This document shows, piece after piece, positions 17,462 through 26,432 of a stretch of DNA of 64,000 nt. This stretch comes from an uncultured Luminiphilus sp. (GTDB lineage Bacteria > Pseudomonadota > Gammaproteobacteria > Pseudomonadales > Halieaceae): contig CALKDK010000009.1 of the NCBI GenBank assembly GCA_938084055.1, positions 96,415 to 160,414 on the forward strand. Reading direction: 5' to 3'. The notes beneath the pieces are model-generated. The model was not told where the DNA came from, made no database searches, and saw only the letters and a program-made list of their open reading frames with translations. The translations under genes were made by a program, and so were the position numbers. Position 1 is the stretch's first letter; every line of letters starts with the position of its first letter.

Positions 17462-18460
17462 ATGAAGCAGCGTCGGGGCACCCCGGAATTTTCCATCTCT
17501 TTCCTCGATGTGATCTGCTGTGGCTTCGGCGCCGTGATCCTGCTGCTGATGATTACCAAGACGGTGCAACCCCAGATTCTGGAACGTTCCACTGTGGTCG
17601 CCGACGGCCGTGTGGCCGACCTGACACAGCAGTTATTTGAAATTCGGGGGGAGACCACCATCCTGAACAGGGACCTCAACGCCAAACAGGAACAAATTTC
17701 GGAGTACCGGGATAGGATCGCGATACTCCAGGGTGCCCTGGCCAGTACCCGTTCCCGATATGACAGCCTGGAAACCACCCGCAATTCCAACAGCATCATC
17801 CAACAGGAACTTGCCATCGCCCGACAGCGACTCAGTGATGAGGAGAAACGGTTGCTGGGCGTCAACAGCCAGCGGAAAAATCAGCTGATCGGGGGTATCC
17901 CCGTTGACAGTGAATACATCATTTTTATCATCGATACCTCCGGCTCCATGTTCTCCTATGCCTGGGACCGTATGCTGCGGGAAATGGAGGCGACGCTGAA
18001 TATTTATCCCGAGGTCAAGGGAATCCAGGTGCTTAACGACATGGGCAACTACCTGTTCTCGCGGTATCGCGGACAGTGGATCCCGGACACCCCGGCACGG
18101 CGCAGCCTGATCCTGCGTAATCTCGCCAATTGGAATGTATTTTCCAACAGTTCACCGGTCGAAGGTATTACCGCCGCGGTACGCTCGTTTTACGACCCGG
18201 AGAAAAGAATCTCGATCTATGTTTTTGGTGATGAATTCACGGGAGAATCGATACGCAACGTCGTTGAGACCGTGGATCGGCTCAACGCCCAGAACTTTGG
18301 CGGCGAGCGGCGTGTCAGGATCCATGGCGTGGGATTCCCCGTACAATTCATCAGGCCACCTGAACTGCAGGTCACCGGTGTCCGTTTTGCTACACTCATG
18401 CGAGAACTGACCTACAAGAACGGCGGCACATTTGTTGGACTCAATGATTTCAGGCCCTGA
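17462..18460 (+). CDS. VWA-domain protein with TolR/ExbD-like membrane anchor (second copy)
   Basis: A 332-residue paralogue of the preceding protein. It has the same N-terminal pattern, FSISFLDVICCGFGAVILLL, with Asp16 at the head of the helix. A coiled coil follows (about 55-145; RQRLSDEEKRLLG at its end). The VWA domain starts at about 150, with FIIDTSGSM (Asp158, Ser160, Ser162) and the later acidic strand SIYVFGDEFTGESI. The metal-site motif is the classical DxSGS, against DxSAS in the first copy. The two proteins differ through the rest of the chain, so they probably form a heteromer or bind different ligands. It ends 4 bp before the next gene. Confidence 0.82.
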   Translation: MKQRRGTPEFSISFLDVICCGFGAVILLLMITKTVQPQILERSTVVADGRVADLTQQLFEIRGETTILNRDLNAKQEQISEYRDRIAILQGALASTRSRYDSLETTRNSNSIIQQELAIARQRLSDEEKRLLGVNSQRKNQLIGGIPVDSEYIIFIIDTSGSMFSYAWDRMLREMEATLNIYPEVKGIQVLNDMGNYLFSRYRGQWIPDTPARRSLILRNLANWNVFSNSSPVEGITAAVRSFYDPEKRISIYVFGDEFTGESIRNVVETVDRLNAQNFGGERRVRIHGVGFPVQFIRPPELQVTGVRFATLMRELTYKNGGTFVGLNDFRP

Positions 18461-18464
18461 CAAG

Positions 18465-19133
18465 ATGATACGCGCCCTCGGCGTCGCGACGTTTATCCTG
18501 TTGTTGGCCGCCTGCGGCGCCCGTGAGGTGGTCGTTAAGGGCAATTTCCCGCAACCTCTGATGGATCGCCTCCCGCTCACGCTCGGGGTGGTCTACAGCG
18601 ATGCCTTCGCGCAGCATGAGATTTTTGACGAGGCGGCGGGCCGCGCGGAGACGGACTGGCTGGTGAAGACGGGTGACGCGCAGGTCGAGTTCTGGGACAC
18701 GCTGTTCGGGGGCATGTTCGAAGAGGTTGTCCGCATCAGTGACCACGACTCCCTGCACGCCCACGAGTCCGAGATCGACGCCGTGATCATTCCCTACGTG
18801 GCCGACCTGCAGTACACGATCCCGCTGCATACCAACGTGAAGGTCTATGAGATCTGGATGAAATATCGATTCCGCCTGGTACCCCTGTCGGCTATTCACG
18901 ACCATGACAACGGCGACCTGACCATCGACCCCGCCGAACAGCTCGCAGACTGGACCTTGACGGCCTACGGCAAAACACCCACCGCCTTTCTGCAATCCGA
19001 TGAGGAGGCCGTCAATCTCGCCGCCGTCGTCGCGCTTCGGGATGCCGGCGCCAACTTTGCGACGTCTTTTACCCGGGTACCCGGCGTGGCCGCCTGGATG
19101 GAGGGCGATACGGAGTCTTTTGACAGTGAGTAA
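18465..19133 (+). CDS. Cluster lipoprotein, unknown function (222 residues)
   Basis: A predicted lipoprotein that I do not recognise. The ATG at 18465, 4 bp after the VWA gene, gives a short signal peptide and lipobox (LLLAAC at about residue 16). The mature domain (RLPLTLGVVYSDAFAQHEIF ... VEFWDTLFGGMFEEVVRI ... DAVIIPYVADLQYTIPL) alternates strands and amphipathic helices and ends in a region that includes AVVALRDAGANFATSF. This pattern, with a predicted final helix, recalls small outer-membrane-associated lipoproteins that bind protein partners, but no specific family is claimed. The longer frame from 18432 would spoil the signal peptide and was rejected. Confidence 0.65.
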   Translation: MIRALGVATFILLLAACGAREVVVKGNFPQPLMDRLPLTLGVVYSDAFAQHEIFDEAAGRAETDWLVKTGDAQVEFWDTLFGGMFEEVVRISDHDSLHAHESEIDAVIIPYVADLQYTIPLHTNVKVYEIWMKYRFRLVPLSAIHDHDNGDLTIDPAEQLADWTLTAYGKTPTAFLQSDEEAVNLAAVVALRDAGANFATSFTRVPGVAAWMEGDTESFDSE

Positions 19134-19245
19134 CTTCCTTTATGACCTGGTAACCCCACTTTTCACCCCCGGCATCGACCTGCCGTCGGGCTGCGAAGAG
19201 ACGCCGCGCGCACAGCGGCAACGGGAGTCCGTTCCCCCAATCCGG

Positions 19246-19926
19246 GTGCCAAACCCCTCAAGATTAGGTCATCGATCTGGCCTGTTGGCCATCACCATCT
19301 GCGCAGCCCTGCAGGGATGCGTCACTGCCACGGTTGACGAGATGACCTTTATGGAGCCCACGGAGGGTATCGGTGATGCCTCAGTGGTCATTATGGGGCG
19401 GCGCCATGCCCCTGACTATGAAACCGAATTCGATTTCATCGAGTGCATAGGGGACCATATCCGCCGGGGTGACACTTCCATTACGGTTCTACACGAACTG
19501 GACTTCATCAACATGATGTACCCCTGGTTTGAACCCCGGACTGCGCCATTACGTACCGACGATATCGACAAGCTCCTGGACCACCAGCGGGTAGCAGAAC
19601 GCTTTACCGAGCTCAAACTGGAGTACATGATCTGGATTGATGGCTCCACGGTCGAGACCAACAGTTCAGGCTCCATGACCTGTGGGGTTGGGCCGGGTGG
19701 CGCGGGCTGTTTCGGCTTTGGCACCTGGGGTAACGCCTCAGACTACGAAGCCACGATCTGGGACTTTACCGACGAAAGAGAGGTTGGCAGGATCAGCGCC
19801 AATACCAGCGGCCAGAGCTATATGCCCGCTGTCGTGGTACCGATTCCGATCATTGCGCCGGTCCAGGGCACGGCCTGTGACAGCCTTGGAGACCAGTTGC
19901 TCAAGTACCTGTCGGCGAAAATATGA
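19246..19926 (+). CDS. Cluster lipoprotein, unknown function (226 residues)
   Basis: A predicted lipoprotein whose function I do not recognise. The GTG at 19246 places a basic N-terminus (MPNPSRLGHRSG) directly before a hydrophobic stretch and lipobox (AALQGC at about residue 25). A GTG at 19126, overlapping the previous stop, is the alternative start but would put 40 extra residues before the signal. The mature chain has a regular alpha/beta look (DASVVIMGRRHA, LLDHQRVAERFTELKLEYMIWIDG) and a small glycine/cysteine-rich insert (TCGVGPGGAGCFGFGTWGN) whose two cysteines could pair. It ends with a helix near LGDQLLKYLSAKI. The protease gene starts 10 bp later. Confidence 0.6.
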   Translation: MPNPSRLGHRSGLLAITICAALQGCVTATVDEMTFMEPTEGIGDASVVIMGRRHAPDYETEFDFIECIGDHIRRGDTSITVLHELDFINMMYPWFEPRTAPLRTDDIDKLLDHQRVAERFTELKLEYMIWIDGSTVETNSSGSMTCGVGPGGAGCFGFGTWGNASDYEATIWDFTDEREVGRISANTSGQSYMPAVVVPIPIIAPVQGTACDSLGDQLLKYLSAKI

Positions 19927-19936
19927 GGGGCAGCCG

Positions 19937-21340
19937 ATGAAAGCCATCGTTTTTTTACTTGGCACCGTACTGCTGGCCGCGTGCTCAGGCACCGGTGGCA
20001 CATCCTCCACGGTCACCGTGGGTGGACGGCAGGTGAGTGTTCCCGATGTTACCGCCGACGAGCACCAGCGCCTCATTGAGACGATCGGCATTTACGATGA
20101 CCCGGAGGTTGCAGCCTACGTCGATGGCATAGGCCAGCTTCTGGTTGCCAACTCGTCCATGCCCACCGCGACCTTTACGTTTACGGTGCTCGACTCGCCC
20201 GACATCAACGCTTTTGCCCTGCCCGGCGGCTTCATCTACGTCAACAGGGGTCTGCTCGCTTATCTCGAAACCGAAGCCGAACTGGCCGGTGTTATTGCCC
20301 ATGAGATTGGCCACATTACCGAGAGCCATCACAGCCGCAGGGCCACCTCGCAAACCACCACCACCGTGCTGGCCACCACCGCCTATATTCTGACCGGTAG
20401 TGGTGATCTTTACGACGCTGCACAGATGTACGGCGCCGAAGTCGTCAGCGGCTTTGGTCGGGATATGGAGCTTGAGGCTGACGCAGCGGGGGCCGAGTTC
20501 ATGCACCGCTCGGGCTACGATGCCGATGCCCTGCTGTCGGTTATTGGTGTGCTGAAAGATCAGGAGATGTATCGTCGCGTGCAGGCCAAGGCGTCGGGCA
20601 AACCCACAGGCACCTACCACGGCCTGTACGCAAGCCACCCACGCAATGATTTGCGCCTACAAACTGTCATCAAGACCGCAAATACCCTCGATATTGCCGA
20701 GCAACCTGAAGACCCCGAGCAACCCGGGGTATTCCGTAACCATGTTGAAGGCCTGGTCTTCGGTGCGAGTGCCCAGGCCCAGTCGGAGCCCAACCGCTTC
20801 TATCACAACAAACTGGATTTCACCTTCCGCTATCCCGAGGGCTGGACGGTCCTCCAGGGCTCCAGGGACGTCACCGCCCAAGCCCCGGATGGGTCTGCCT
20901 CAGTCGCCATCACCCTGTCCCGGCTGGATGCGGCTGTCACACCCACCGACTACCTCGCCGGAACCGCCTCGGGTGAGCTCTCCGACCAGAGGGAGCTGGA
21001 GCAGTTCGGGTTGTCGGGCAGTACCGCTCAGGCAACAGCAGGCGGCAGCAGCAAACGTCTTGCCGTTCTCGATCATAAGTACCGGTTTTTATTTGAGGGT
21101 ACGGGCGCAGACGAAGACGCACTGATGGTCATCGAGAGCTTTCGTCCCCTGGTGGCGAAGGAGAAGGCACGGGGGCCAAGCCGAACCCTGCACTATGTGC
21201 AAGTGCCCCGGGGGGCAACCCTCGAAAGCCTCGCATCAAGCGCACGTATCCCCGATGCCGAGGACCAACTTCGACTGATCAACGGCTACTACCCGGTGGG
21301 TGAGCCGCGAATTGGTGACTGGATTAAAACCATTCGCTAG
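19937..21340 (+). CDS. M48-family metalloprotease lipoprotein (BepA-like)
   Basis: A 467-residue zinc protease with a lipoprotein signal peptide (LLAAC at about residue 16), so it probably works on the periplasmic side of the envelope. The zinc site is HEIGH (His122, Glu123, His126), and the third ligand is the Glu in DMELEADAAGAEFM. DINAFALPGGFIYVNRGLLAYL is the usual peptidase M48 lead-in. After the catalytic domain a second region (about 280-390) and a C-terminal LysM-like segment (LRLINGYYPVGEPRIGDWIK) are present, an arrangement seen in other proteobacterial M48 lipoproteins. BepA relatives trim or rescue outer-membrane proteins. It may police assembly of the cluster's own components. 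Confidence 0.86.
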   Translation: MKAIVFLLGTVLLAACSGTGGTSSTVTVGGRQVSVPDVTADEHQRLIETIGIYDDPEVAAYVDGIGQLLVANSSMPTATFTFTVLDSPDINAFALPGGFIYVNRGLLAYLETEAELAGVIAHEIGHITESHHSRRATSQTTTTVLATTAYILTGSGDLYDAAQMYGAEVVSGFGRDMELEADAAGAEFMHRSGYDADALLSVIGVLKDQEMYRRVQAKASGKPTGTYHGLYASHPRNDLRLQTVIKTANTLDIAEQPEDPEQPGVFRNHVEGLVFGASAQAQSEPNRFYHNKLDFTFRYPEGWTVLQGSRDVTAQAPDGSASVAITLSRLDAAVTPTDYLAGTASGELSDQRELEQFGLSGSTAQATAGGSSKRLAVLDHKYRFLFEGTGADEDALMVIESFRPLVAKEKARGPSRTLHYVQVPRGATLESLASSARIPDAEDQLRLINGYYPVGEPRIGDWIKTIR

Positions 21341-21389
21341 GACAGACTCCGCCGTATCGAGCCTGATAATCCGGAGGACCCAACAAGTG

Positions 21390-23093
21390 ATGATCTTGCG
21401 CTTGGCCACCGTCCTGCTGGTGTACGCCCTTGCCTGCACAGCGCGGGCAGAGGTAACCGTCTATACCGCAGACCTGATTCGCACCATGGAGCCCGCAGTG
21501 CCCGAGGCTACGGCAGTCGCCGTTGAGCAGGGCCGGATCGTTGCCGTCGGCAGCCTCGACGATATGGCACCTGTGCTGCGACTTCGCGGCGGCACGGTAG
21601 ACCGGCGCTTCGAAGGTCAGGTCATCGTACCCGGCTTTATTGATCCCCATGTGCACCCTTCGCTGCCCGCCGTGCTGACCCAGTTCCCTTTCGTGGCGCC
21701 TGATGACTGGTCGCTTCCGACAGGGGCGTTCCCCGGCGCCACGACACCTGAAGCCTACAAGGTACGGTTGTTGGAACTGGCACAGCAGCATACCGATCCC
21801 ACCGTGCCCTTTATTACCTGGGGCTATCATCCTCTCTGGCATGGCGAAGTCTGGCGTGCCGACCTGAATGACTGGTTTGAAGATCAGCCGGTTATGATCT
21901 GGCACCGCTCCTTCCATGAACTCATCGGCAATGATGCCGCCTGGGCCCTGCTGGGCGTGACGGCCGAGGATGCTGCGGGCACCGAGGAAGCAGACTGGGA
22001 GCGCGGGCACTTCTATGAAGGGGGTCTTAAGGCGGTTGTGGGCAAGCTGGGATTTTTGTTTGAGCCCGCCCGCTTTGGCCATGGGATGCAGAATTTTCTG
22101 ACCATGATGCACCAGAACGGGGTCACCACCGCCCTGGACATGGGGACGGGGATCTTTGGCGATCCCGTCCGGGAAATCGCCGCGGTACGGGCTGTGGCTG
22201 AGACCTTTCCGGTGCCGGCTCGTATCATTCTGACGCCGATCATTGTCGACTTCCTCGCCCGGGGTATTGCGCCCGCCCAGGCACTTGCCGAGGTACGGAC
22301 CTGGCAGTCCCAGGACACCGCGCGGGTGACCGTTGGCAATCACTTCAAGCTCATGCTCGACGGGGCCATCTTCAGTGGACTGAGCCAGTTTGGCCCGCCA
22401 GGCTACCTCGACGGTCATCAGGGGGTGTGGATGGCACCCAGGGAAGCAACCCATGACTACGCCCGCACGTTCTGGGACGCAGGCTTTCAACTGCATGCCC
22501 ACGCCAATGGCGACGCCGCTGCAGCATGGTTTATCGATCTGTTGGAGACCCTGCTCAGGGAGTCCCCCCGGGCTGATCACCGCATGACGCTCGAACACTT
22601 CGCCTATAGCACGGAGGACCAAACCCGCCAGTTAAGCGCCCTCGATGCACTGGTTTCTGCCAACCCGTACTATCACTACATCCTGTCCGAACTCTACGCC
22701 GAGAGCTGGTTGGGACCGGACCGCGCCCGCCAGATGGTGCGCCTCGGCAGCCTGGAACGGGCGGGCGTCCCGCTGGGCTTGCACTCGGACAGCCCCATGG
22801 CCCCCCTGTCACCCCTGACGCTGATCTGGGCCGCGAGCGCCCGAGAGACGATCGGGGGGTCTCCAGGTTTGGCATCAGAAGCGCTGTCACGACGAGGGGC
22901 ACTGCGCGCCGTCACCATTGACGCCGCGTGGATACTTGGTCGCGAAGACGACCTCGGCTCGATTCGGGCGGGTAAAATCGCCGACTTCACGGTGCTCGAT
23001 GCTGATCCAATGACCGTGCCGGACGACCAACTGCGCGATATAGGGATCATAGCCACGGTATTTGCCGGATCTCCCTACCCCGTCACGCGATAG
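21390..23093 (+). CDS. Exported amidohydrolase (YtcJ-like)
   Basis: A 567-residue metal-dependent hydrolase of the amidohydrolase_3 type. The ATG at 21390 gives a signal peptide (LRLATVLLVYALACTARA), so the enzyme is exported. Metal-site features are the first HxH in PGFIDPHVHPSL (His87, His89), the QLHAHANGDAAAAWFIDLL histidines, and the later LHSDSPMAPLSP aspartate. The C-terminal strand GSIRAGKIADFTVLDADPM is the family's composite-domain ending. The substrate is unknown; relatives act on amides, ureides and N-formyl compounds. It follows the M48 gene by 49 bp. It may be co-transcribed, but it has no obvious link to the envelope cluster. Confidence 0.84.
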   Translation: MILRLATVLLVYALACTARAEVTVYTADLIRTMEPAVPEATAVAVEQGRIVAVGSLDDMAPVLRLRGGTVDRRFEGQVIVPGFIDPHVHPSLPAVLTQFPFVAPDDWSLPTGAFPGATTPEAYKVRLLELAQQHTDPTVPFITWGYHPLWHGEVWRADLNDWFEDQPVMIWHRSFHELIGNDAAWALLGVTAEDAAGTEEADWERGHFYEGGLKAVVGKLGFLFEPARFGHGMQNFLTMMHQNGVTTALDMGTGIFGDPVREIAAVRAVAETFPVPARIILTPIIVDFLARGIAPAQALAEVRTWQSQDTARVTVGNHFKLMLDGAIFSGLSQFGPPGYLDGHQGVWMAPREATHDYARTFWDAGFQLHAHANGDAAAAWFIDLLETLLRESPRADHRMTLEHFAYSTEDQTRQLSALDALVSANPYYHYILSELYAESWLGPDRARQMVRLGSLERAGVPLGLHSDSPMAPLSPLTLIWAASARETIGGSPGLASEALSRRGALRAVTIDAAWILGREDDLGSIRAGKIADFTVLDADPMTVPDDQLRDIGIIATVFAGSPYPVTR

Positions 23094-23237
23094 GGCCCAA
23101 AGGGGCCGTGTCAGTGATCTGAGACATCCGGATTCAGTCAGGGCGCCTTATAAAGTAGGCAAAATGCCCCGTTAATTCAGTTGTAGACAAGGGGCCCTCC
23201 GCGTAGGGTGAGCAGCCCCTGTGAGGACACGCCCACT

Positions 23238-24965
23238 ATGACCCAGAACGACGCTTCACCCCAGCCTTTCAGTGCGTTGGGGCTGCCTGCTTTTTTACAG
23301 GACAATTTACAGGCGCTCGGGTACAGCACCGCCACGCCGATTCAGGCGGGCACCATTCCTCCGCTGCTCCAGGGCCAGGACGTCATTGGTCTGGCGCAAA
23401 CGGGCACAGGCAAAACCGCCGCCTTTGCCCTCCCGGTTCTCGCGGGTCTCGATATCAAACAGCGGCGCCCTCAGGGCCTGGTGCTCTGCCCCACCCGGGA
23501 ACTTGCACTACAGGTCGCTGATGCCTTCCGCAGCTACGGTCGCGGTATGACCGGTCTTCGGGTTGTGGGTATCTATGGTGGCGCCGATATGCGCCAGCAA
23601 CTGAAATCACTGAAAGACGGTGCCCACATTATTGTGGCTACCCCGGGCCGCTTGCTCGATCACATAGAGCGACGTAGCGTCGATCTGACCACTATCAATA
23701 CGGCGGTCCTCGACGAAGCCGATGAAATGTTACGTATGGGCTTTATCGATGACGTCGATACGATCCTCGCCAAAACACCCAAAACCCGCCGGGTTGCCCT
23801 GTTCTCTGCCACCATGCCCAAGCGCGTTCGGGAAATCGCCAGCAAGCACCTGAGTAGTCCGACTGAGATATCGGTCTCCGTAACGGCATCAACCAATGAG
23901 AATATCGAACAGTGCTATTGGCTGGCCAAAGGCGCCAGTAAGCTCGAGGCACTCAAACGTCTACTGGCCTTTGAGGAAACGGATGGCGTCATCGTCTTTA
24001 CGCGCACACGGGAAAGTACGGCGGCAGTTGCTGAGCAACTGCGCCAGAATGGTTATCGAGCCGCCCCCCTCAATGGCGATATGGATCAGAAAGCGCGCAT
24101 TCGAACCGTCAATGACCTGAAAAGTGGCGGCCTGGATATTCTCGTTGCGACCGATGTCGCAGCCCGCGGACTCGATGTCGATCGGGTGACCCACGTGTTC
24201 AACTACGACGTGCCCTTCGATGAAGAGGCCTACGTCCACCGCATTGGCCGGACAGGGCGCGCCGGCCGTAAAGGAAAGGCGATCCTGTTTGTAGCGCCCA
24301 GAGAGCGTCGTATGCTGCGTAGCATCGAACGGCTGACGCGCCAGCAGATACCTGAAATGCGGCTGCCTTCGCCACTGGCCATTGATGCAAAACGTCGTGA
24401 GGCCTTCGCTGAGCGCATCAAAAAGGCCCTCGCTGACCCGGCCTTACCCGAACTTGAGGACATTGTTGACCAGCTTTGCATCGACGCCGAATGCGACTAC
24501 CGAAGTGTAGCGCTGGCGCTGGCGGGCCTGTTGCACGGCCCGGATAAGCTGGAGACCAAGCGATCGCCCAAGACCACCTCACCCATATCGCCTGCCGCCA
24601 CGGCAGCACCGGACAGCAAGGGCAAGCCGCCCAATCGCAAGGAGCGCCGGAAAGACCTGCAAGGCAAAACGAAATCGGCGGATGAGAAGCACCTCGGTGA
24701 GGCCCGTCCCCTCCGGGATCACCCTGACGTCCCGATGGAACGCTTCCGGATCGCTATTGGTCGTAAACACGGCGTGAAAGCCGGGGAGCTGGTTGGCGCC
24801 ATCGCCAACGAAGCGGGCATCGAGGGCGAGTACATCGGGACGATTAATATTCTCGAAGAGTGCTCAACCATTGACCTGCCGGAAGGTATGCCCAAAGCGG
24901 TACTCAGGCACCTGAAAAAGACCCGGGTAAAAGGCATGAACCTGGCCATGGACCGGGTGGCCTGA
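23238..24965 (+). CDS. deaD: DEAD-box ATP-dependent RNA helicase, DeaD/CsdA type
   Basis: A 575-residue RNA helicase. The Q motif (FSALGLPAFLQDNLQALGYSTATPIQ), motif I (AQTGTGKT), motif II (DEAD), motif III (SAT) and motif VI (HRIGRTGRAGRKG) are all present. The C-terminus has a charged linker and then a DbpA-type RNA-binding domain (RFRIAIGRKHGVKAGELVG ... DLPEGMPKAVLRHLKK). This layout fits DeaD/CsdA, which unwinds RNA during ribosome assembly and at low temperature. The ATG at 23238 starts just before the Q motif region; a GTG at 23208 is the alternative. It lies 144 bp after the amidohydrolase and is probably its own transcription unit. Confidence 0.92.
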   Translation: MTQNDASPQPFSALGLPAFLQDNLQALGYSTATPIQAGTIPPLLQGQDVIGLAQTGTGKTAAFALPVLAGLDIKQRRPQGLVLCPTRELALQVADAFRSYGRGMTGLRVVGIYGGADMRQQLKSLKDGAHIIVATPGRLLDHIERRSVDLTTINTAVLDEADEMLRMGFIDDVDTILAKTPKTRRVALFSATMPKRVREIASKHLSSPTEISVSVTASTNENIEQCYWLAKGASKLEALKRLLAFEETDGVIVFTRTRESTAAVAEQLRQNGYRAAPLNGDMDQKARIRTVNDLKSGGLDILVATDVAARGLDVDRVTHVFNYDVPFDEEAYVHRIGRTGRAGRKGKAILFVAPRERRMLRSIERLTRQQIPEMRLPSPLAIDAKRREAFAERIKKALADPALPELEDIVDQLCIDAECDYRSVALALAGLLHGPDKLETKRSPKTTSPISPAATAAPDSKGKPPNRKERRKDLQGKTKSADEKHLGEARPLRDHPDVPMERFRIAIGRKHGVKAGELVGAIANEAGIEGEYIGTINILEECSTIDLPEGMPKAVLRHLKKTRVKGMNLAMDRVA

Positions 24966-25208
24966 GCCCAGACCCACCTGGCTTTCCAGGCGGGGAACCA
25001 CACAGCCCAACAGGTTGCCAGCCGGCAGTAAAAAACCGACCCGACAGGTACCCGCCGGTGGGCCATCCCGCCGGCTCGGGACGCCTGCGCTTCCTGACCA
25101 CAGCGCACCTCTTCAGCCGCTATTCCTGTCTCGCCACTTGCGGCGGCCAGTTTCCTCGCTATCCCTATTCTGTCAGGCTACGCGCCTTGCCAAACCCGAG
25201 AAGCAACT

Positions 25209-26288
25209 ATGACCACAAAACTCACAGACTCGCTGAACTTCAACAATGGAGCGGTGCTGAAAAATCGCTTTGTGCTCGCACCGCTGACCAATCTTCAGAG
25301 TGGCGATGACGGTGTGCTCAGTGACGATGAGTATCAGTGGTTAACCTACCGCGCTGAGGGTGGGTTTGGCCTGACCATGACCTGCGCGGCGTCGGTGCAG
25401 CATTCCGGGGTGGGTTTCCCGGGTCAGTTGGGAGCCCACGACGACCGACATATCCCGGGCCTGACTCGGCTTGCCGCTGGCATCAAGACCCATGGCAGCC
25501 ACGCCGTCGCACAGCTACAGCACAGCGGTATGCGCGCGCAGGCCAGTTACTGTGATGGCACCCCCCAGTGCCCCTCAGACGATGAAAAAACCGGCTCCAG
25601 GGCCATGAGCCCGGAGCAGATACAAGCTTTCATCGACGACTACATTGCGGCCGCCGTCCGCTGTCAGCAAGCAGGCTTTGACGGCGTCGAGTTACACGGC
25701 GCACACGGCTATCTGCTTTCAGAATTCCTGAGTCCCCAGCTCAACAGACGGGAAGATGACTACGGCGGCAGCACTGAAAACCGTGCGCGCATTCTCTGGG
25801 AGATCATCGATGGCGTTAACCGGCGCTGTGGGCGTGACCTGAGCCTCGGGGTACGACTTTCACCCGAACGTTTTGGCCAGCGAACCGAAGAAATTCGCGA
25901 TCTGGCCGCAGCGCTGCTCACCGACACACGACTGGACTACGTCGACATGTCGCTCTGGGATCTGGACAAGCCGGCCCATGAGGAGGCGTTCCAGGGCAAG
26001 CCCCTTCTGGAAATTTTTACCAAACTACCCCGCAAAGGGGTCGCGCTGGGTGCCGCCGGCAAGCTCTATTCGGCAGCCCAGTGCCAGACGGCACTGGACC
26101 GTGGGCTCGACTTTGTCGTCGTGGGCCGGGCCGCCATCCTGCACCACGATTTCCCGGAACGTGCCGCTGGGGATTCAGGCTTTCGTATGACAGACCTGCC
26201 GGTGAGCCGCGAATACCTTCAGCGGGAGAGGCTCGGTAAATCGTTTATTGACTATATGGCTACCTGGGAAGGCTTTGTCTCGGACTGA
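25209..26288 (+). CDS. NADH:flavin oxidoreductase, Old Yellow Enzyme family
   Basis: A 359-residue FMN-dependent TIM-barrel reductase. Family landmarks are the N-terminal KNRFVLAPLTN, the substrate-binding region AQLQHSGMRA, the VELHGAHGYLLSEFLSP segment, and NRREDDYGGSTENRARILWEII. The usual FMN phosphate-binding region near the C-terminus is represented by DFVVVGRAAILHHDFPER. OYE-type enzymes reduce electron-poor alkenes, nitro compounds or dienoyl substrates using NAD(P)H. The physiological substrate here cannot be read from context, because the gene stands alone. The 243 bp before it carry no gene or clear regulatory site that I can recognise. Confidence 0.9.
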   Translation: MTTKLTDSLNFNNGAVLKNRFVLAPLTNLQSGDDGVLSDDEYQWLTYRAEGGFGLTMTCAASVQHSGVGFPGQLGAHDDRHIPGLTRLAAGIKTHGSHAVAQLQHSGMRAQASYCDGTPQCPSDDEKTGSRAMSPEQIQAFIDDYIAAAVRCQQAGFDGVELHGAHGYLLSEFLSPQLNRREDDYGGSTENRARILWEIIDGVNRRCGRDLSLGVRLSPERFGQRTEEIRDLAAALLTDTRLDYVDMSLWDLDKPAHEEAFQGKPLLEIFTKLPRKGVALGAAGKLYSAAQCQTALDRGLDFVVVGRAAILHHDFPERAAGDSGFRMTDLPVSREYLQRERLGKSFIDYMATWEGFVSD

Positions 26289-26432
26289 CCTGGAGGGGCC
26301 GGGCGCCACTCCCTCGCGGGCAGATCCCCCTGAAGTGGGCGAGCACTGGAGCCACCGGCGGACCGACAGGCCAGGCACACAGCCCGATAGGGAGATCGTA
26401 CGTTGTGGCAACGGGCATCCTACGGCAGGGGT

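Noticed and set aside
16348..18460. A MoxR-VWA (Bat) or TerY-type VWA operon
   Set aside because: No AAA+ MoxR ATPase, kinase or phosphatase gene lies nearby, and the anchors sit at the N-terminus in a TolR-like pattern.
21324..22622. A 432-residue open frame on the minus strand
   Set aside because: It lies opposite the amidohydrolase gene, which has a full family signature; the frame's protein is low in recognisable motifs and comes from GC-rich codon bias.
14282..24965. A Zorya-like defence system (MotA-type channel gene with a helicase gene downstream)
   Set aside because: There is no ZorB-type OmpA-domain partner and no nuclease. The helicase at 23238 is an ordinary DeaD type with a DbpA RNA-binding domain, separated by an unrelated amidohydrolase gene.
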